Assembly (NCBI GenBank): GCA_039024315.1
Contig: JBCCQN010000097.1
Span: 1 to 29,399, forward strand
DNA length: 29,399 nt
Direction of reading: 5' to 3'
Origin: JBCAWW01 sp039024315
Lineage (GTDB): Bacteria; Bacteroidota; Bacteroidia; J057
This document shows positions 1-8,267 of the stretch, in pieces; positions within the stretch are counted from its first letter, which is position 1; each line of letters starts with the position of its first letter. The position numbers and the translations under genes are program-made. The notes under the pieces are model-generated. The model saw only the letters and a list, made by a program, of their open reading frames with translations. It was not told where the DNA came from and ran no database searches.

Positions 1-2
1 AT

Positions 3-278
3 TATATCAGCTCAGAAGATGGGCAAGCAGCCAGATATTTCAATCATATTACTCGTGGACATTGGGGAGTGGAAAACCACCTGCATTGGCATCTGGACAT
101 TACTTTTAAAGAAGATGCTTCCAGAGCCCGATCTGGATATGCCCCGCAGAATCTCAGTATTTTGAGGAAAATTGCGCTGCATCGAATCGCTCAGATGAAA
201 GATAAACTCAGTTTGAAGAAAAGAAGATACAGGGCTTCACTCAATAATGACTACTTGTTAACGCTAATTCAAGTTTGA
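3..278 (+). CDS. ISAs1-family transposase, C-terminal fragment (5' end outside window)
   Basis: The frame is open from the window edge, so only the last 91 residues are visible. They match the C-terminal end of the DDE domain of ISAs1-family (H-repeat) transposases. The landmarks are RGHWGVEN followed by LHWHLD, then FKEDASRAR, where the conserved Glu of the DDE triad lies in the GHWxxEN block. The family-typical tail follows: NLSILRKIALH, a basic stretch, and NDYLLTL just before the stop. The enzyme catalyses cut-and-paste or replicative movement of its own element. The visible part has no frameshift, so the element may be intact upstream. The stop codon TGA sits inside the presumed right inverted repeat, and the element abuts a truncated outer-membrane protein gene. 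Family assignment is firm; activity cannot be judged from a fragment. Confidence 0.88.
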   Translation, partial: YISSEDGQAARYFNHITRGHWGVENHLHWHLDITFKEDASRARSGYAPQNLSILRKIALHRIAQMKDKLSLKKRRYRASLNNDYLLTLIQV

Positions 279-290
279 TGCGTTTGCCCT
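274..290 (+). repeat. Probable right terminal inverted repeat of the ISAs1 element
   Basis: TTTGATGCGTTTGCCCT overlaps the transposase stop codon and ends where host-gene homology begins. Read outward-in it is AGGGCAAACGCATCAAA, which fits my memory of ISAs1-family ends (CAGGGCAA-type). Assignment is by position and remembered family pattern; the partner repeat is not in the window. Confidence 0.55.
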
Positions 291-2270
291 AATACCGAGG
301 TACGTATCTTATTTGATCAAGAATTTTTATATATAGGGGCGTTTTGCCATGACGACCTTGAAGACCGAAGTGCTATCCGAGTACGCAACTTACAGCGTGA
401 TTTCGACGGCTACGGTAATGATCGCTTTTCGGTGGCTTTGGATGGCTTAATGGATCAGCGCAATGCGGCGGGCTTTGAAGTTACACCCTATGGGTCCCAA
501 CGAGAAGTTCAAGTAATCGACGGGAGAGAATTTGATGCCAATGATAACTGGGATGCACTTTGGTTTGTACGAACTAGCATTTCTGACTCTGGTTGGGTAG
601 CTGAAATGGCAATTCCATGGAAAACCCTGCGTTATCGCCAGGGCAGTCGTGAAATGTTGATTTCTTTCAATCGGAATATTCGCCGGGCTAACGAAATCAC
701 CACTTGGCCAGCCTATCCACGCATTTTTTCGCATTATCGCATGGCCTATGCTGCTCGCTTAACCGGTATTGATCCTCCCCCTCCATCAGCTAATTTATTG
801 CTCAATCCCTACTTGCTCGCAGATTATAACCGAGAAGGAGGAGTAGGCGTTCCACGAACTGGCGATTCTGACTTGAAGGTAGGCGGTGAGCTTAAATGGG
901 CCATTACCCCTAACTCCGTGCTTGATGTAACTGTGAATACCGACTTTGCCCAAGCCGATGTTGACCAGCAAGTACAAAACCTCACTCGTTTCTCGGTTTT
1001 ATTTCCTGAGCGCAGACAATTTTTTCTGGAAAATGCCAATATATTTAGGGCTGGTACCACAGATCTTATACAGCCTTTTTTTAGCCGTCAAATTGGCTTG
1101 GATGATGAAGGTAGACCATTGCCACTTGATGGCGGGATACGATTTACCAGTCAAACGACCCAAACCACTGCTGGCTTACTCACTATGCGCCAACGCCAGA
1201 GCGCAGAGGCTCCCGGAGCAACTTTTGCCGTTGGACGATTTGCTCGTAATTTCTCAAGTCAAAGCCGGCTTGGAGGGCTAATTACTTATCGTCGTAATGA
1301 TCCATTTGATCAAAATGGCGTCAGTCAGCCAGCTCAAGCCAACGCAACTGCTACCTTAGACGGGCTTTTTCGTCCAGTACAATCGCTTTCTGTTGAAGGG
1401 ATGATTTCTGCCTCTACTGACGATGCAGTAGGTAATGGCCTTGCAGGGCAACTACGGGCCTACCTCCAGCGGAATTGGGCTTTTTTTCAACTTCAAGGAC
1501 GTTTTGCAACGCCAAATTATCTGCCGCGAACAGGCTTCCTAGCCTTTAATGATTTTTTCTCGCCTCAGGCTTTGGTTGATTTAGATCTTCGTCCTGCTTG
1601 GCTACCTGAATTTGTGCGGAGTTATGGCCCTGATGCTGGTTTGCAGGGGTTTTGGCGGATTTCTGATGGTTCTTTTCAGCAAGCGTTTGCCAATATTGCG
1701 CTGGTTGACCTTGAGTGGGAAACAGGTGGTGATTTTGAAATCCGACTTAACCAAGAATGGCAAAATATCGATGATACTTTTAGTCCGCTGGGAATCCAGA
1801 TTGCGCCAGGGCAGTATACTTTTACTCGCTTCAATACCAATATCTCTAGCGACTTTAGTCGGAAGATCGCAGGTTATACCGGGATTACCTTTGGGGATTT
1901 TTACAATGGGCAATTATTAGAATGGGAGGGAGGCATCCGCCTTTCCCCCTCTCCCTTTATCGAGATATTCACCGAATATCAATATAATCGTATCCGCTCT
2001 TTAGGGATAGCACAAGAGGATCTAGGGGCTCAGTTGCTATTTACTAGGGTCCGTCTTGCGATCAACCCAAGAATAAGACTAGATGGTTCTTATCAATGGA
2101 ATAGTGTCGGAAATACTGGAATATGGAATGTTCGCTTTACCTGGGAGTACCGTCCGCTTTCCTTTATCTACATTGTTTTTAACCACAATCAGCGAGCTAT
2201 TGCAAATAGTTTAGAAAGAAGCATTGGAGAGGAAGTGATTGGTAAAATCACCTACATCCTCCAGTTTTAG
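291..2270 (+). pseudogene. CBM9-like / DUF5916 outer-membrane protein, 5' part removed by IS insertion
   Basis: The frame is open from the base after the IS stop codon (279) to 2270. Homology to the family starts abruptly at about 294 with TEVRILFDQEFLYIGAFCHDD, the middle of the N-terminal CBM9-like domain. It then continues through GYGNDRFSVALDG, WDALWFVRT and GWVAEMAIPWKTLRYR into the DUF5916 beta-barrel region. The protein ends in an aromatic-rich strand finishing YILQF, typical of an outer-membrane barrel. Family members are usually about 750-850 residues with a signal peptide. Here about 660 codons remain and the signal peptide plus roughly the first 85-100 residues are missing. The only in-frame start-like codon near the 5' end is GTG at 432, inside the domain, so the remnant is unlikely to be exported. 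The rest of the frame is clean, which suggests a recent insertion. The family's role is not established (cell-surface, possibly glycan binding). Confidence 0.85.
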
Positions 2271-2362
2271 ATCCTCTGCTTGATCTCTCTTCCCCAAACG
2301 GTTGCACGAATTTTCAAGCCCAGTCTTGTATCTTGTTGTAAAGGCTCTAAAACTACTCTGCT

Positions 2363-3853
2363 ATGTGCCGATCCATTAACTGGGTTCAAATCTTGGGATG
2401 CAGTCTATTGATAAACTTCTTAGCCTGTACCCAAGCTCCTGAGCAAAAATCCCTACCCAACATTCTTTTTATCGCCATCGATGATTTGCGGCCTAGTTTA
2501 GGCTGCTATGGCAATACGGAGGTACACAGTCCGGTGATGGACCAGTTGGCGGCAGAAGGAGCGGTATTTCTCAATCATTTTACTCAGGTGCCGACTTGTG
2601 GTCCTTCTCGACATTGTTTGTTGACGGGCAATCGCCCGCGAAACCGAGCCGAGCTGCGCAACAATATTTTTGAAGAGACGATCGCCAAAGCTACTGCTGA
2701 AGGGGAAGTGCCAGAGAGTTTTGTGCATCTGCTGCGGCAGAACGATTACCATACGGTGGGGATCGGGAAAATTAGTCATTCTGCTGATGGCTTGGTGTAT
2801 GGCTATGAGGATAGCGTATCTACGGTCAAAGAGATGCCTTTTAGCTGGGATGAATTTCTCTTTGATGCAGGCAAGTGGCAGACGGGTTGGAATGCCTTTT
2901 TTGCTTATGCCAGTGGGGAAAATCGGCAGAGTTTTGAGAAAGAGGTTAAACCCTACGAAAGAGGAGCAGTAGACGATCTCGGCTATCCGGATGGACTGAC
3001 GGCAAATCTTGCCATCCAAAAGCTCAAGGAGCTCAAGCAGCAGGACAAGCCTTTTTTTATGGGGGTAGGTTTTTTTAAGCCACATCTGCCCTTCAATTCT
3101 CCTGAGAAATATTGGGAGCTTTACGAAAGGGATTCGCTGACTATTGCGTCCAATCCCTCGCTACCCCAAGACGTCGATCTGCTCTCTTTGCATGGCAGCA
3201 GTGAGTTCAATCAGTATCAGCTTGGGGAAGAAAAGGCTAGCTTGCAGCAATCCGTTTCCGATGATTACGCCCGCAAGCTCTACCACGCTTATTATGCCTG
3301 CATCAGTTATGTGGATGCTCAGCTTGGGCGCGTCCTTGCGGAACTTGAAGCCCAAGGTCTCGCCGACAATACCATCATCGTTTTATGGGGCGATCATGGC
3401 TGGCACCTAGGTCATCAACGAGTTTGGGGCAAGCATACCATCTTCGAAAATGCATTACGGAGTAGTCTAATTGTCAAATTACCGGAGCAAGTGCAAAAAG
3501 GCATAAAAGTGCCTACTATAGTTGAAACTGTCGATATCTACCCAACTCTGATGGAGCTTTGTGAGATAAAAATTCCGCATCAGATTGATGGCGAAAGCTT
3601 TGCTAGTTTGCTTACCAATCCCGAGGCACAAGCAGCCAAAACGCATGCTTACGGTTATTTTCGCAATGGCATCACCTTGCGGACCGATCAATACAGGCTT
3701 ACCAAATACTTTCGCGAGGCCATGCCCAATATCGAATTGTATGATCATCACAATGATCCCGATGAAAGCTTGAATATTGCCGCAGATAATCCCGAAATTG
3801 TAGCGCAACTGATGCCGCTGCTCGATGCAGGCGACACCGGCCTTTACCAATAA
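2363..3853 (+). CDS. Sulfatase, iduronate-2-sulfatase-like, probable lipoprotein
   Basis: Type I sulfatase of 496 residues that would hydrolyse sulfate esters on glycans. The formylglycine motif is CGPSR with the modified Cys at residue 79. The metal-binding Asp pair is D40-D41 in IAIDDLRPSLGCYGN. The blocks GVGFFKPHLPFNSPEKYW and WGDHGWHLGHQRVWGKH are characteristic of the iduronate-2-sulfatase-like (S1_7) group. The N-terminus has a hydrophobic stretch ending in Cys (LGC at 13 or FLAC at 22), so it is probably a lipoprotein; the -3 residue of the second lipobox is unusual. The protein needs an anaerobic sulfatase-maturating enzyme or a formylglycine-generating enzyme encoded elsewhere. It ends 15 bp before xerD on the same strand, so they may be cotranscribed. 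The precise glycan substrate cannot be inferred. Confidence 0.9.
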   Translation: MCRSINWVQILGCSLLINFLACTQAPEQKSLPNILFIAIDDLRPSLGCYGNTEVHSPVMDQLAAEGAVFLNHFTQVPTCGPSRHCLLTGNRPRNRAELRNNIFEETIAKATAEGEVPESFVHLLRQNDYHTVGIGKISHSADGLVYGYEDSVSTVKEMPFSWDEFLFDAGKWQTGWNAFFAYASGENRQSFEKEVKPYERGAVDDLGYPDGLTANLAIQKLKELKQQDKPFFMGVGFFKPHLPFNSPEKYWELYERDSLTIASNPSLPQDVDLLSLHGSSEFNQYQLGEEKASLQQSVSDDYARKLYHAYYACISYVDAQLGRVLAELEAQGLADNTIIVLWGDHGWHLGHQRVWGKHTIFENALRSSLIVKLPEQVQKGIKVPTIVETVDIYPTLMELCEIKIPHQIDGESFASLLTNPEAQAAKTHAYGYFRNGITLRTDQYRLTKYFREAMPNIELYDHHNDPDESLNIAADNPEIVAQLMPLLDAGDTGLYQ

Positions 3854-3868
3854 TCTCCTTCTTGCCAG

Positions 3869-4774
3869 ATGTTGAAGTGGCAGCCCGCAATCAAAGAATA
3901 TGAGCGTTTTCTCTCCGTTGAGCGGGGGATGACTACCAATACGCGTGAAGCTTATTTACGAGACATTCAGCGCTTGGCCTTGTATAGCGAGGAGTTGATC
4001 GGGAAAGCCAGTCCCTTGGAGTTGGAGTTAGAGCATCTGCGAGAGTTCTTGGTCTGGCTAGTAGAGGACTGCCTACTCGGCGAACGTAGCCTCGCCCGAA
4101 ACATCTCTTCTTTACGCTCCTTTTTTGGCTTCCTTATCATCGACGAATACACAGAAAAAGATCCGGCGGCCCTGCTTGAAAGTCCTCGTTTTGGCCAAAA
4201 ACTGCCTACCGTCCTAAGCGTGCTGGAAGTGGAAGCCATCCTCGAGGCCAATGATACTTCTACACCCTTGGGCCTACGTAATCGCGCCATGATGGAGTTA
4301 TTGTATGCTTCTGGACTGCGAGTCAGTGAATTGATCAATTTGGAGCTGTCGCGTGTCTTCTTTGACGAAGGCTTTTTACGCATCCTCGGCAAAGGCCGCA
4401 AAGAACGTCTCGTGCCCACTGGTCAGCCCGCCATCGATTGGATGAAGTTGTATCTGCGTGAGGTACGGCTTGAACAAAAAATCCAGCCTGGCTATGACGA
4501 TATCGTCTTTCTCAATCGTCGCGGCAAAGGCCTAAGTCGGGTGATGGTTTTTAATATCGTCAAGGATTTGTGTAAACAGGCAGGCATCAAAAAGAAGGTG
4601 AGTCCGCATACATTTCGGCATTCATTTGCGACCCATTTGCTTGAGGGAGGGGCTGATTTACGAGCCGTACAGGAGATGCTGGGTCATGAGTCCATCACTA
4701 CCACGGAGCTTTACCTCCACCTCGATCGGGAGTATTTGCGTGAGGTTTTTACGCTGCATCACCCGCGGAAGTAG
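3869..4774 (+). CDS. xerD: Tyrosine recombinase XerD (chromosome dimer resolution)
   Basis: Site-specific recombinase of 301 residues, the usual XerC/XerD length. With a partner Xer protein and FtsK it would resolve chromosome dimers at dif. The N-terminal SAM-like DNA-binding domain spans about residues 1-105. The C-terminal catalytic domain shows Arg151 (LLYASGLRVSEL), Lys175 (LGKGRKER), His247 and Arg250 (PHTFRHSFATHLL), His273 (MLGHESI) and the nucleophile Tyr282 (TTELYLHLD). All six catalytic positions are intact. The start ATG lies 15 bp after the upstream sulfatase. I prefer XerD to XerC on overall resemblance, and the split is less certain than the family. The 3' end runs into a repeat-rich gap shared with the convergent arylsulfatase. 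Confidence 0.92.
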   Translation: MLKWQPAIKEYERFLSVERGMTTNTREAYLRDIQRLALYSEELIGKASPLELELEHLREFLVWLVEDCLLGERSLARNISSLRSFFGFLIIDEYTEKDPAALLESPRFGQKLPTVLSVLEVEAILEANDTSTPLGLRNRAMMELLYASGLRVSELINLELSRVFFDEGFLRILGKGRKERLVPTGQPAIDWMKLYLREVRLEQKIQPGYDDIVFLNRRGKGLSRVMVFNIVKDLCKQAGIKKKVSPHTFRHSFATHLLEGGADLRAVQEMLGHESITTTELYLHLDREYLREVFTLHHPRK

Positions 4775-4783
4775 TTTTTGGGG

Positions 4784-4825
4784 CTACTTCCCGATAGCTA
4801 TCGGGAGCGCGGAACGCTTATCTCT
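4784..4825 (-). repeat. Dispersed repeat, long variant with 18-bp palindrome (copy A)
   Basis: Read on the minus strand this is AGAGATAAGCGTTCCGCG followed by the perfect palindrome TCCCGATAGCTATCGGGA (4789-4806) and AGTAG. The left module is the family's conserved core; the palindrome replaces the short hairpin of the other copies. The copy lies between the convergent xerD and arylsulfatase genes. Further on in the same gap are a near-palindrome at 4831-4851 and a 6-bp-stem hairpin at 4872-4886 overlapping the arylsulfatase stop codon. Confidence 0.75.
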
Positions 4826-4876
4826 TTTGGGTGCGGCATGCATGCGCGCACCTACATTCGGTCTTTTGTTGCAAAC

Positions 4877-6277
4877 CTAGGGTTTGTATTCTGGATTGGG
4901 TTCGCTGGGTACAGGTGCTCCGAATTCCTCACGCCACTGCTGAAGCTCCCTAAGAAGTATTGCCGTTTGTTCAGGTTCGGCCTCGGCAAGATTGATGCGC
5001 TCGCCCGGATCTTGGGCTAGATTATAGAGTTCCAAACCCCCATCTTCAAAGTATTCTTGCAATTTCCAGTCTCCCATGCGGATGACACTCCCGGGACGCG
5101 TCCGAAATAAAGGATCTCGACCATCGTCTTGGCCTACTTTATAGGCCTGCAGATAAATGGGGAAGTGCCAGATCAAAGGGCGCTCCATAAGTTCTTGACT
5201 AGGGCTTTCTCCTTTGCAGTAAGCAGAGAGATCGAGGCCATCAAGGACTTTCCCTTCGGGAACGCTTATCTCTAGTAAAGACAAAAGGCTAGGATAGAAG
5301 TCCAAAAAGCTGATGGGTAGGTCTGAACGTTCCCCGGAGGGAATATGCCCCGTCCAAGACATCAATAGCGGCACCCGAATGCCTCCCTCATAATAAGAAC
5401 CTTTGCCCGCCCGCAAGGGCCATTGGCGCGAAACACTGGCTATGCCCCCATTATCGGCGCTAAAGATGATCAGGGTATTGTCTAAGTCTAGTCGATCTAG
5501 TGTTTGAAGAATCCGTCCTATTGAAGCATCCATATTTTCGACCATAGCCGCATAATGCTTTTGATGGCCTTGGCCTGCTTTTGCCGGAATAGAGTCGTAC
5601 TTCGCCACTAAGTCCGGTTTACCAATTAAGGGAGTGTGGACGGTGTAAAAAGGGAGATATAGGAAAAAGTGGGTGTCTTGCTTGGCTTCTATAAATTTGA
5701 TGGCTTCCTGTGTGAGTCGGTCGGTGAGATATTCTCCTTCGGGTCCATCTTCGAGGAACGATAGGTTGTAAGGAGACCAATAGCCATTTTTGCCAGGATT
5801 GCCGCGACCAGAGCCACCCACATTGACGTCAAAGCCTTGCTCCATAGGATCTTCACTGAGGTGCCATTTACCAAAGTGTCCGTTGATATAGCCCGCTCTT
5901 TTTAATGCCTCTGGCAATGTCAGCATGCTATCGGCAAAGTGTTTGGTGTTAGGTGTCGGGATAAGCCTACGTGTACTGGCCTTACCCCTAGCCGAAGGGC
6001 TCACAGTATAGATTCCGTGGCGAGTGGGATACTGCCCTGACATCAGGATGGCTCTACTGGGTGCACAATTGGCGGCTCCGGCATAGGCTTGGGTGAAAAG
6101 GGTAGCTCGCTGAGCCAAGGTATCTAAATTGGGGGTTTGATAGTACTCACTACCCATAAAGCCAACATCCATAGCCCCGAGGTCATCGACTAAGATGAAG
6201 ACAATATTGGGGCGTTCGCTCTGAGCATGAAGACTTAGAGATAGGAGACCAGCGAGGAGTAGAATTAAGTTTTTCAT
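4877..6277 (-). CDS. Secreted arylsulfatase-type sulfatase
   Basis: Type I sulfatase of 466 residues with a classical signal peptide (MKNLILLLAGLLSLSLHAQ), so periplasmic or exported. The formylglycine motif CAPSR has its Cys at residue 71, followed by GQYPTRHG. Metal-site Asp31-Asp32 lie in FILVDDLGAMDVG, and ADNGG lies in the second metal motif. The layout (FGKWHLS, VHTPLIGKPDLVAKY, SYYEGGIRVPLL) is that of arylsulfatase A-like enzymes common in marine Bacteroidota, perhaps the S1_16 subgroup. Its start overlaps the prmC stop as ATGA (6274-6277), so translation is probably coupled to prmC. Inside the gene, at 5259-5273, a 15-base stretch is identical to part of the dispersed repeat at 4811-4825. 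Substrate unknown. Confidence 0.9.
   Translation of the reverse strand: MKNLILLLAGLLSLSLHAQSERPNIVFILVDDLGAMDVGFMGSEYYQTPNLDTLAQRATLFTQAYAGAANCAPSRAILMSGQYPTRHGIYTVSPSARGKASTRRLIPTPNTKHFADSMLTLPEALKRAGYINGHFGKWHLSEDPMEQGFDVNVGGSGRGNPGKNGYWSPYNLSFLEDGPEGEYLTDRLTQEAIKFIEAKQDTHFFLYLPFYTVHTPLIGKPDLVAKYDSIPAKAGQGHQKHYAAMVENMDASIGRILQTLDRLDLDNTLIIFSADNGGIASVSRQWPLRAGKGSYYEGGIRVPLLMSWTGHIPSGERSDLPISFLDFYPSLLSLLEISVPEGKVLDGLDLSAYCKGESPSQELMERPLIWHFPIYLQAYKVGQDDGRDPLFRTRPGSVIRMGDWKLQEYFEDGGLELYNLAQDPGERINLAEAEPEQTAILLRELQQWREEFGAPVPSEPNPEYKP
5259..5273 (-). repeat. 15-bp match to the dispersed repeat, inside the sulfatase gene
   Basis: AGAGATAAGCGTTCC on the minus strand is identical to the first 15 bases of copy A at 4811-4825, but the hairpin part is absent. 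It encodes part of EISVPEGK. It may be a degenerate repeat remnant or chance: a 15-base identity is unlikely by chance, but selection on codons cannot be excluded. Confidence 0.4.
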
Positions 6278-7116
6278 AGGGGGCGTTGTCCTTTGAGCAT
6301 ACGGTCTTTACCTTGTAAATCCTGGCGGAGAACGATCTGTTGAAAGCCGAGGCTGAGCAATAAGGCTTGCATTTCGGCCCCGTAGTCTTCGTGGATTTCC
6401 AAAAATAGTTGACCGCCGGGGCGTAGCCAATGAATTGAGCGTTCCGCGATGGAGCGGTAAAAAAGCAAAGGATCCTCGTCAGGCACGAACAAGGCGAGAC
6501 CTGGCTCATACTTTTTGACGTGCTCTTTGATAATGGCTTTCTCTTTGTTGGGCACATAGGGTGGGTTACTGACTACAAAGTCCAGTGCCTCGAATTGCTC
6601 GTCATTAGCCTTGAGGATATCTAATTGCTGGAATTGGCAGTTTGTGGCCTCAAAATGATGGGCGTTAGTACGGGCAATCTCCAATGCCTCCACACTGATG
6701 TCGATCCCCATTAAATCTGAGGATCTACCTTTGGCTTCCCATTCGAGCGCTAAGCTGATGGGAATACAACCCGTACCCGTGCCAATATCTAAGCCGCGTA
6801 TCACTTTGTTTTGGCCTTGAGCCTCATTGCGGACCCAGACCATTAGCTCTTCCGTTTCGCGTCGCGGAATCAAAACCCCCGGCCCTACTTTGAAGTCTCG
6901 TCCATAAAAATGTCCCTTGGCGATTACGTATTGGATAGGCTCTCCTGCTTCTAATCTAGCTGCCTGTTGCTGGAGTAAGGGCCAATCTGGCTGACTGAGG
7001 TCATGCTCGGCCAAAAAATAGCTCACGATAATGGGTGCTTCTTGAGGCCCATAATAGCGGAGAAGTGCCTTTTTGAGCTGTTCTTGAAAGTCAGCGATAC
7101 TTGGAGGAATTGCCAT
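6274..7116 (-). CDS. prmC: Peptide chain release factor N5-glutamine methyltransferase PrmC
   Basis: SAM-dependent methyltransferase of 280 residues that methylates the Gln of the GGQ motif of release factors RF1/RF2. The N-terminal helical domain (about 1-75) ends in the family block GEPIQYVIAKGHFYG, followed by VLIPRRETEEL. The SAM-binding loop is LDIGTGTGCIPISLA at about 109-123, and the catalytic NPPY is at 184-187. Length and motifs match PrmC/HemK closely. It is the first gene of a two-gene minus-strand unit with the arylsulfatase, overlapping it by four bases. It diverges from dapD across a 252-bp gap. The paired sulfatase has no obvious functional link with translation termination. 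Confidence 0.94.
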   Translation of the reverse strand: MAIPPSIADFQEQLKKALLRYYGPQEAPIIVSYFLAEHDLSQPDWPLLQQQAARLEAGEPIQYVIAKGHFYGRDFKVGPGVLIPRRETEELMVWVRNEAQGQNKVIRGLDIGTGTGCIPISLALEWEAKGRSSDLMGIDISVEALEIARTNAHHFEATNCQFQQLDILKANDEQFEALDFVVSNPPYVPNKEKAIIKEHVKKYEPGLALFVPDEDPLLFYRSIAERSIHWLRPGGQLFLEIHEDYGAEMQALLLSLGFQQIVLRQDLQGKDRMLKGQRPL

Positions 7117-7289
7117 AAGGGAGTCGGTCTAGCGGTCAAGATAGGCAGGAATAAAAAAAAATCTGACTTAGGTGTGACTATTTGTGAACTAGCGCTGTCA
7201 TAAAGACAAATAACAACGCTAGTCGTTGAACTTGTAATCTAGAGAATAGAAGGTTTTATAAGATATTTCGTTTGTGTGTTTGCATCAGT

Positions 7290-7323
7290 GAGCTCGTTCT
7301 TCCCAAAGAACGAGCTCTTTTTT
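7290..7323 (+). terminator. Perfect intrinsic terminator in the leader before dapD
   Basis: The 12-bp perfect stem GAGCTCGTTCTT / AAGAACGAGCTC has a CCCA loop and is followed by six T residues. It faces dapD and sits 46 bp before its start codon. No plus-strand gene lies upstream, because prmC is divergent. It therefore ends either an unannotated short transcript or a leader, and it may act as an attenuator. A second small hairpin, CAACG/CGTTG, lies at 7214-7228. Confidence 0.8.
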
Positions 7324-7368
7324 GGTAGGAAAGCCGTAACTTGCGCTCCTTCAAATACAAGCAAGAAA

Positions 7369-8184
7369 ATGAACCAACTGCAAGCGATTATTGAGCAGGC
7401 TTGGGAAGACCGTTCCCTACTGCAGGATACCCCCACCCGAGAAGCAATTTTAGAAGTAATCCGTCTATGTGATCGTGGCGAACTGCGTTGTGCAGAGCCG
7501 ACCGCTGATGGCTGGCAAGTCAATGACTGGGTCAAAAAGGCGGTGATCCTCAACTTCCCATTGCAGAGCATGGAAGTGATAGAAGTACCTCCTTTTGAGT
7601 ACCATGATAAGATGGCGCTTAAGACTGATTACAAAGCACAGGGGGTAAGAGTGGTGCCTCCGGCAACGGCTCGCTACGGCGCTCATATTGCAGCAGGGGT
7701 AGTAATGATGCCTTCTTATGTCAATATCGGTGCATATGTAGACAGTGGTACCATGGTAGATACTTGGGCTACCGTTGGTTCTTGTGCTCAAATCGGCAAG
7801 AATGTACACCTTAGTGGTGGTGTCGGCATTGGTGGGGTTTTAGAGCCTGTGCAAGCTGCGCCTGTGATCATCGAAGATGATGCCTTTATTGGTTCTCGTT
7901 GTATCGTTGTGGAAGGAGTACGAGTGGGTAAGGAAGCCGTACTCGGTGCTAATGTGGTATTGACTGCTTCTTCTAAGATCATTGATGTTTCTGGACCAGA
8001 ACCAAAGGAATATCGCGGCTATGTGCCTGAGCGTTCGGTAGTGATTCCGGGTACCATTCCAAAGGAGTTCCCGGCGGGTACTTATCATGTTGGTTGTGCC
8101 TTGATTATTGGTCAGCGCAAACCTTCTACCGATAAAAAAGTTTCTCTCAACGATGCCTTGCGTACGCATAACGTAAGCGTTTAA
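7369..8184 (+). CDS. dapD: 2,3,4,5-tetrahydropyridine-2,6-dicarboxylate N-succinyltransferase
   Basis: Transfers succinyl from succinyl-CoA to tetrahydrodipicolinate in the succinylase branch of lysine/diaminopimelate synthesis, in the cytoplasm. The 271 residues from the ATG at 7369 match the family length. A longer open frame begins at 7276 but would place a strong terminator hairpin inside the coding sequence, so 7369 is chosen. The middle of the protein is a left-handed beta-helix of hexapeptide repeats: GAHIAAGVVMMPSYVNIGAY, VDTWATVGSCAQIG, then HLSGGVGIGGVLEP. The C-terminal end is GCALIIGQRKPSTDKK. A possible -7 box, TAACTTGC (7337-7344), lies between the terminator and the start. That would give dapD its own promoter, independent of any leader. 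Confidence 0.95.
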   Translation: MNQLQAIIEQAWEDRSLLQDTPTREAILEVIRLCDRGELRCAEPTADGWQVNDWVKKAVILNFPLQSMEVIEVPPFEYHDKMALKTDYKAQGVRVVPPATARYGAHIAAGVVMMPSYVNIGAYVDSGTMVDTWATVGSCAQIGKNVHLSGGVGIGGVLEPVQAAPVIIEDDAFIGSRCIVVEGVRVGKEAVLGANVVLTASSKIIDVSGPEPKEYRGYVPERSVVIPGTIPKEFPAGTYHVGCALIIGQRKPSTDKKVSLNDALRTHNVSV

Positions 8185-8198
8185 TTTTTCTAAAAAGC

Positions 8199-8244
8199 AT
8201 TTCAATGGCTGAGGACAAGTTTGGTCATTAGCCATTGAAATTTT
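8199..8244 (+). terminator. Probable dapD terminator
   Basis: A 12-bp perfect stem (ATTTCAATGGCT / AGCCATTGAAAT, 8199-8210 and 8230-8241) has a 19-nt loop and runs into a short T tract. It lies 15 bp after the dapD stop codon. The loop is long for an intrinsic terminator, but stem quality and position fit. Confidence 0.6.
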
Positions 8245-8267
8245 GCATGCTATAATCTCCATCCCTC

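Larger units (their letters stand above)
1..290 (+). mobile_element. Right end of an ISAs1-family insertion sequence
   Basis: This interval holds the end of the transposase gene plus about 12 bases to the presumed tip of the element. The boundary is placed at about 290 because recognisable DUF5916/CBM9 coding sequence (TEVRILFD) starts at about 294, with no spacer. The left end lies outside the window. ISAs1 elements normally duplicate 8-10 bp of target, so the bases from about 291 (AATACCGAGG) are the expected target duplication; the left copy cannot be seen. Confidence 0.75.

Noticed and set aside
2498..3085. 195-codon minus-strand open frame across the first sulfatase
   Set aside because: It is antisense to a clear sulfatase with all catalytic motifs and has no domain of its own.
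4831..4851. GTGCGGCATGCATGCGCGCAC near-palindrome considered as a dif-like or regulator site next to xerD
   Set aside because: It lacks the two 11-bp Xer arms with a 6-bp centre, and it lies in a repeat-rich 3' gap.
6436..6446. AGCGTTCCGCG inside prmC, matching the repeat core
   Set aside because: Only 11 bases match, the flanks do not, and it encodes the conserved-looking AERS with common codons; chance or codon usage is more likely.
7276..7368. N-terminal extension of DapD from an ATG at 7276
   Set aside because: The extra 31 codons run through a perfect terminator hairpin and do not resemble the family; the ATG at 7369 gives the standard length.
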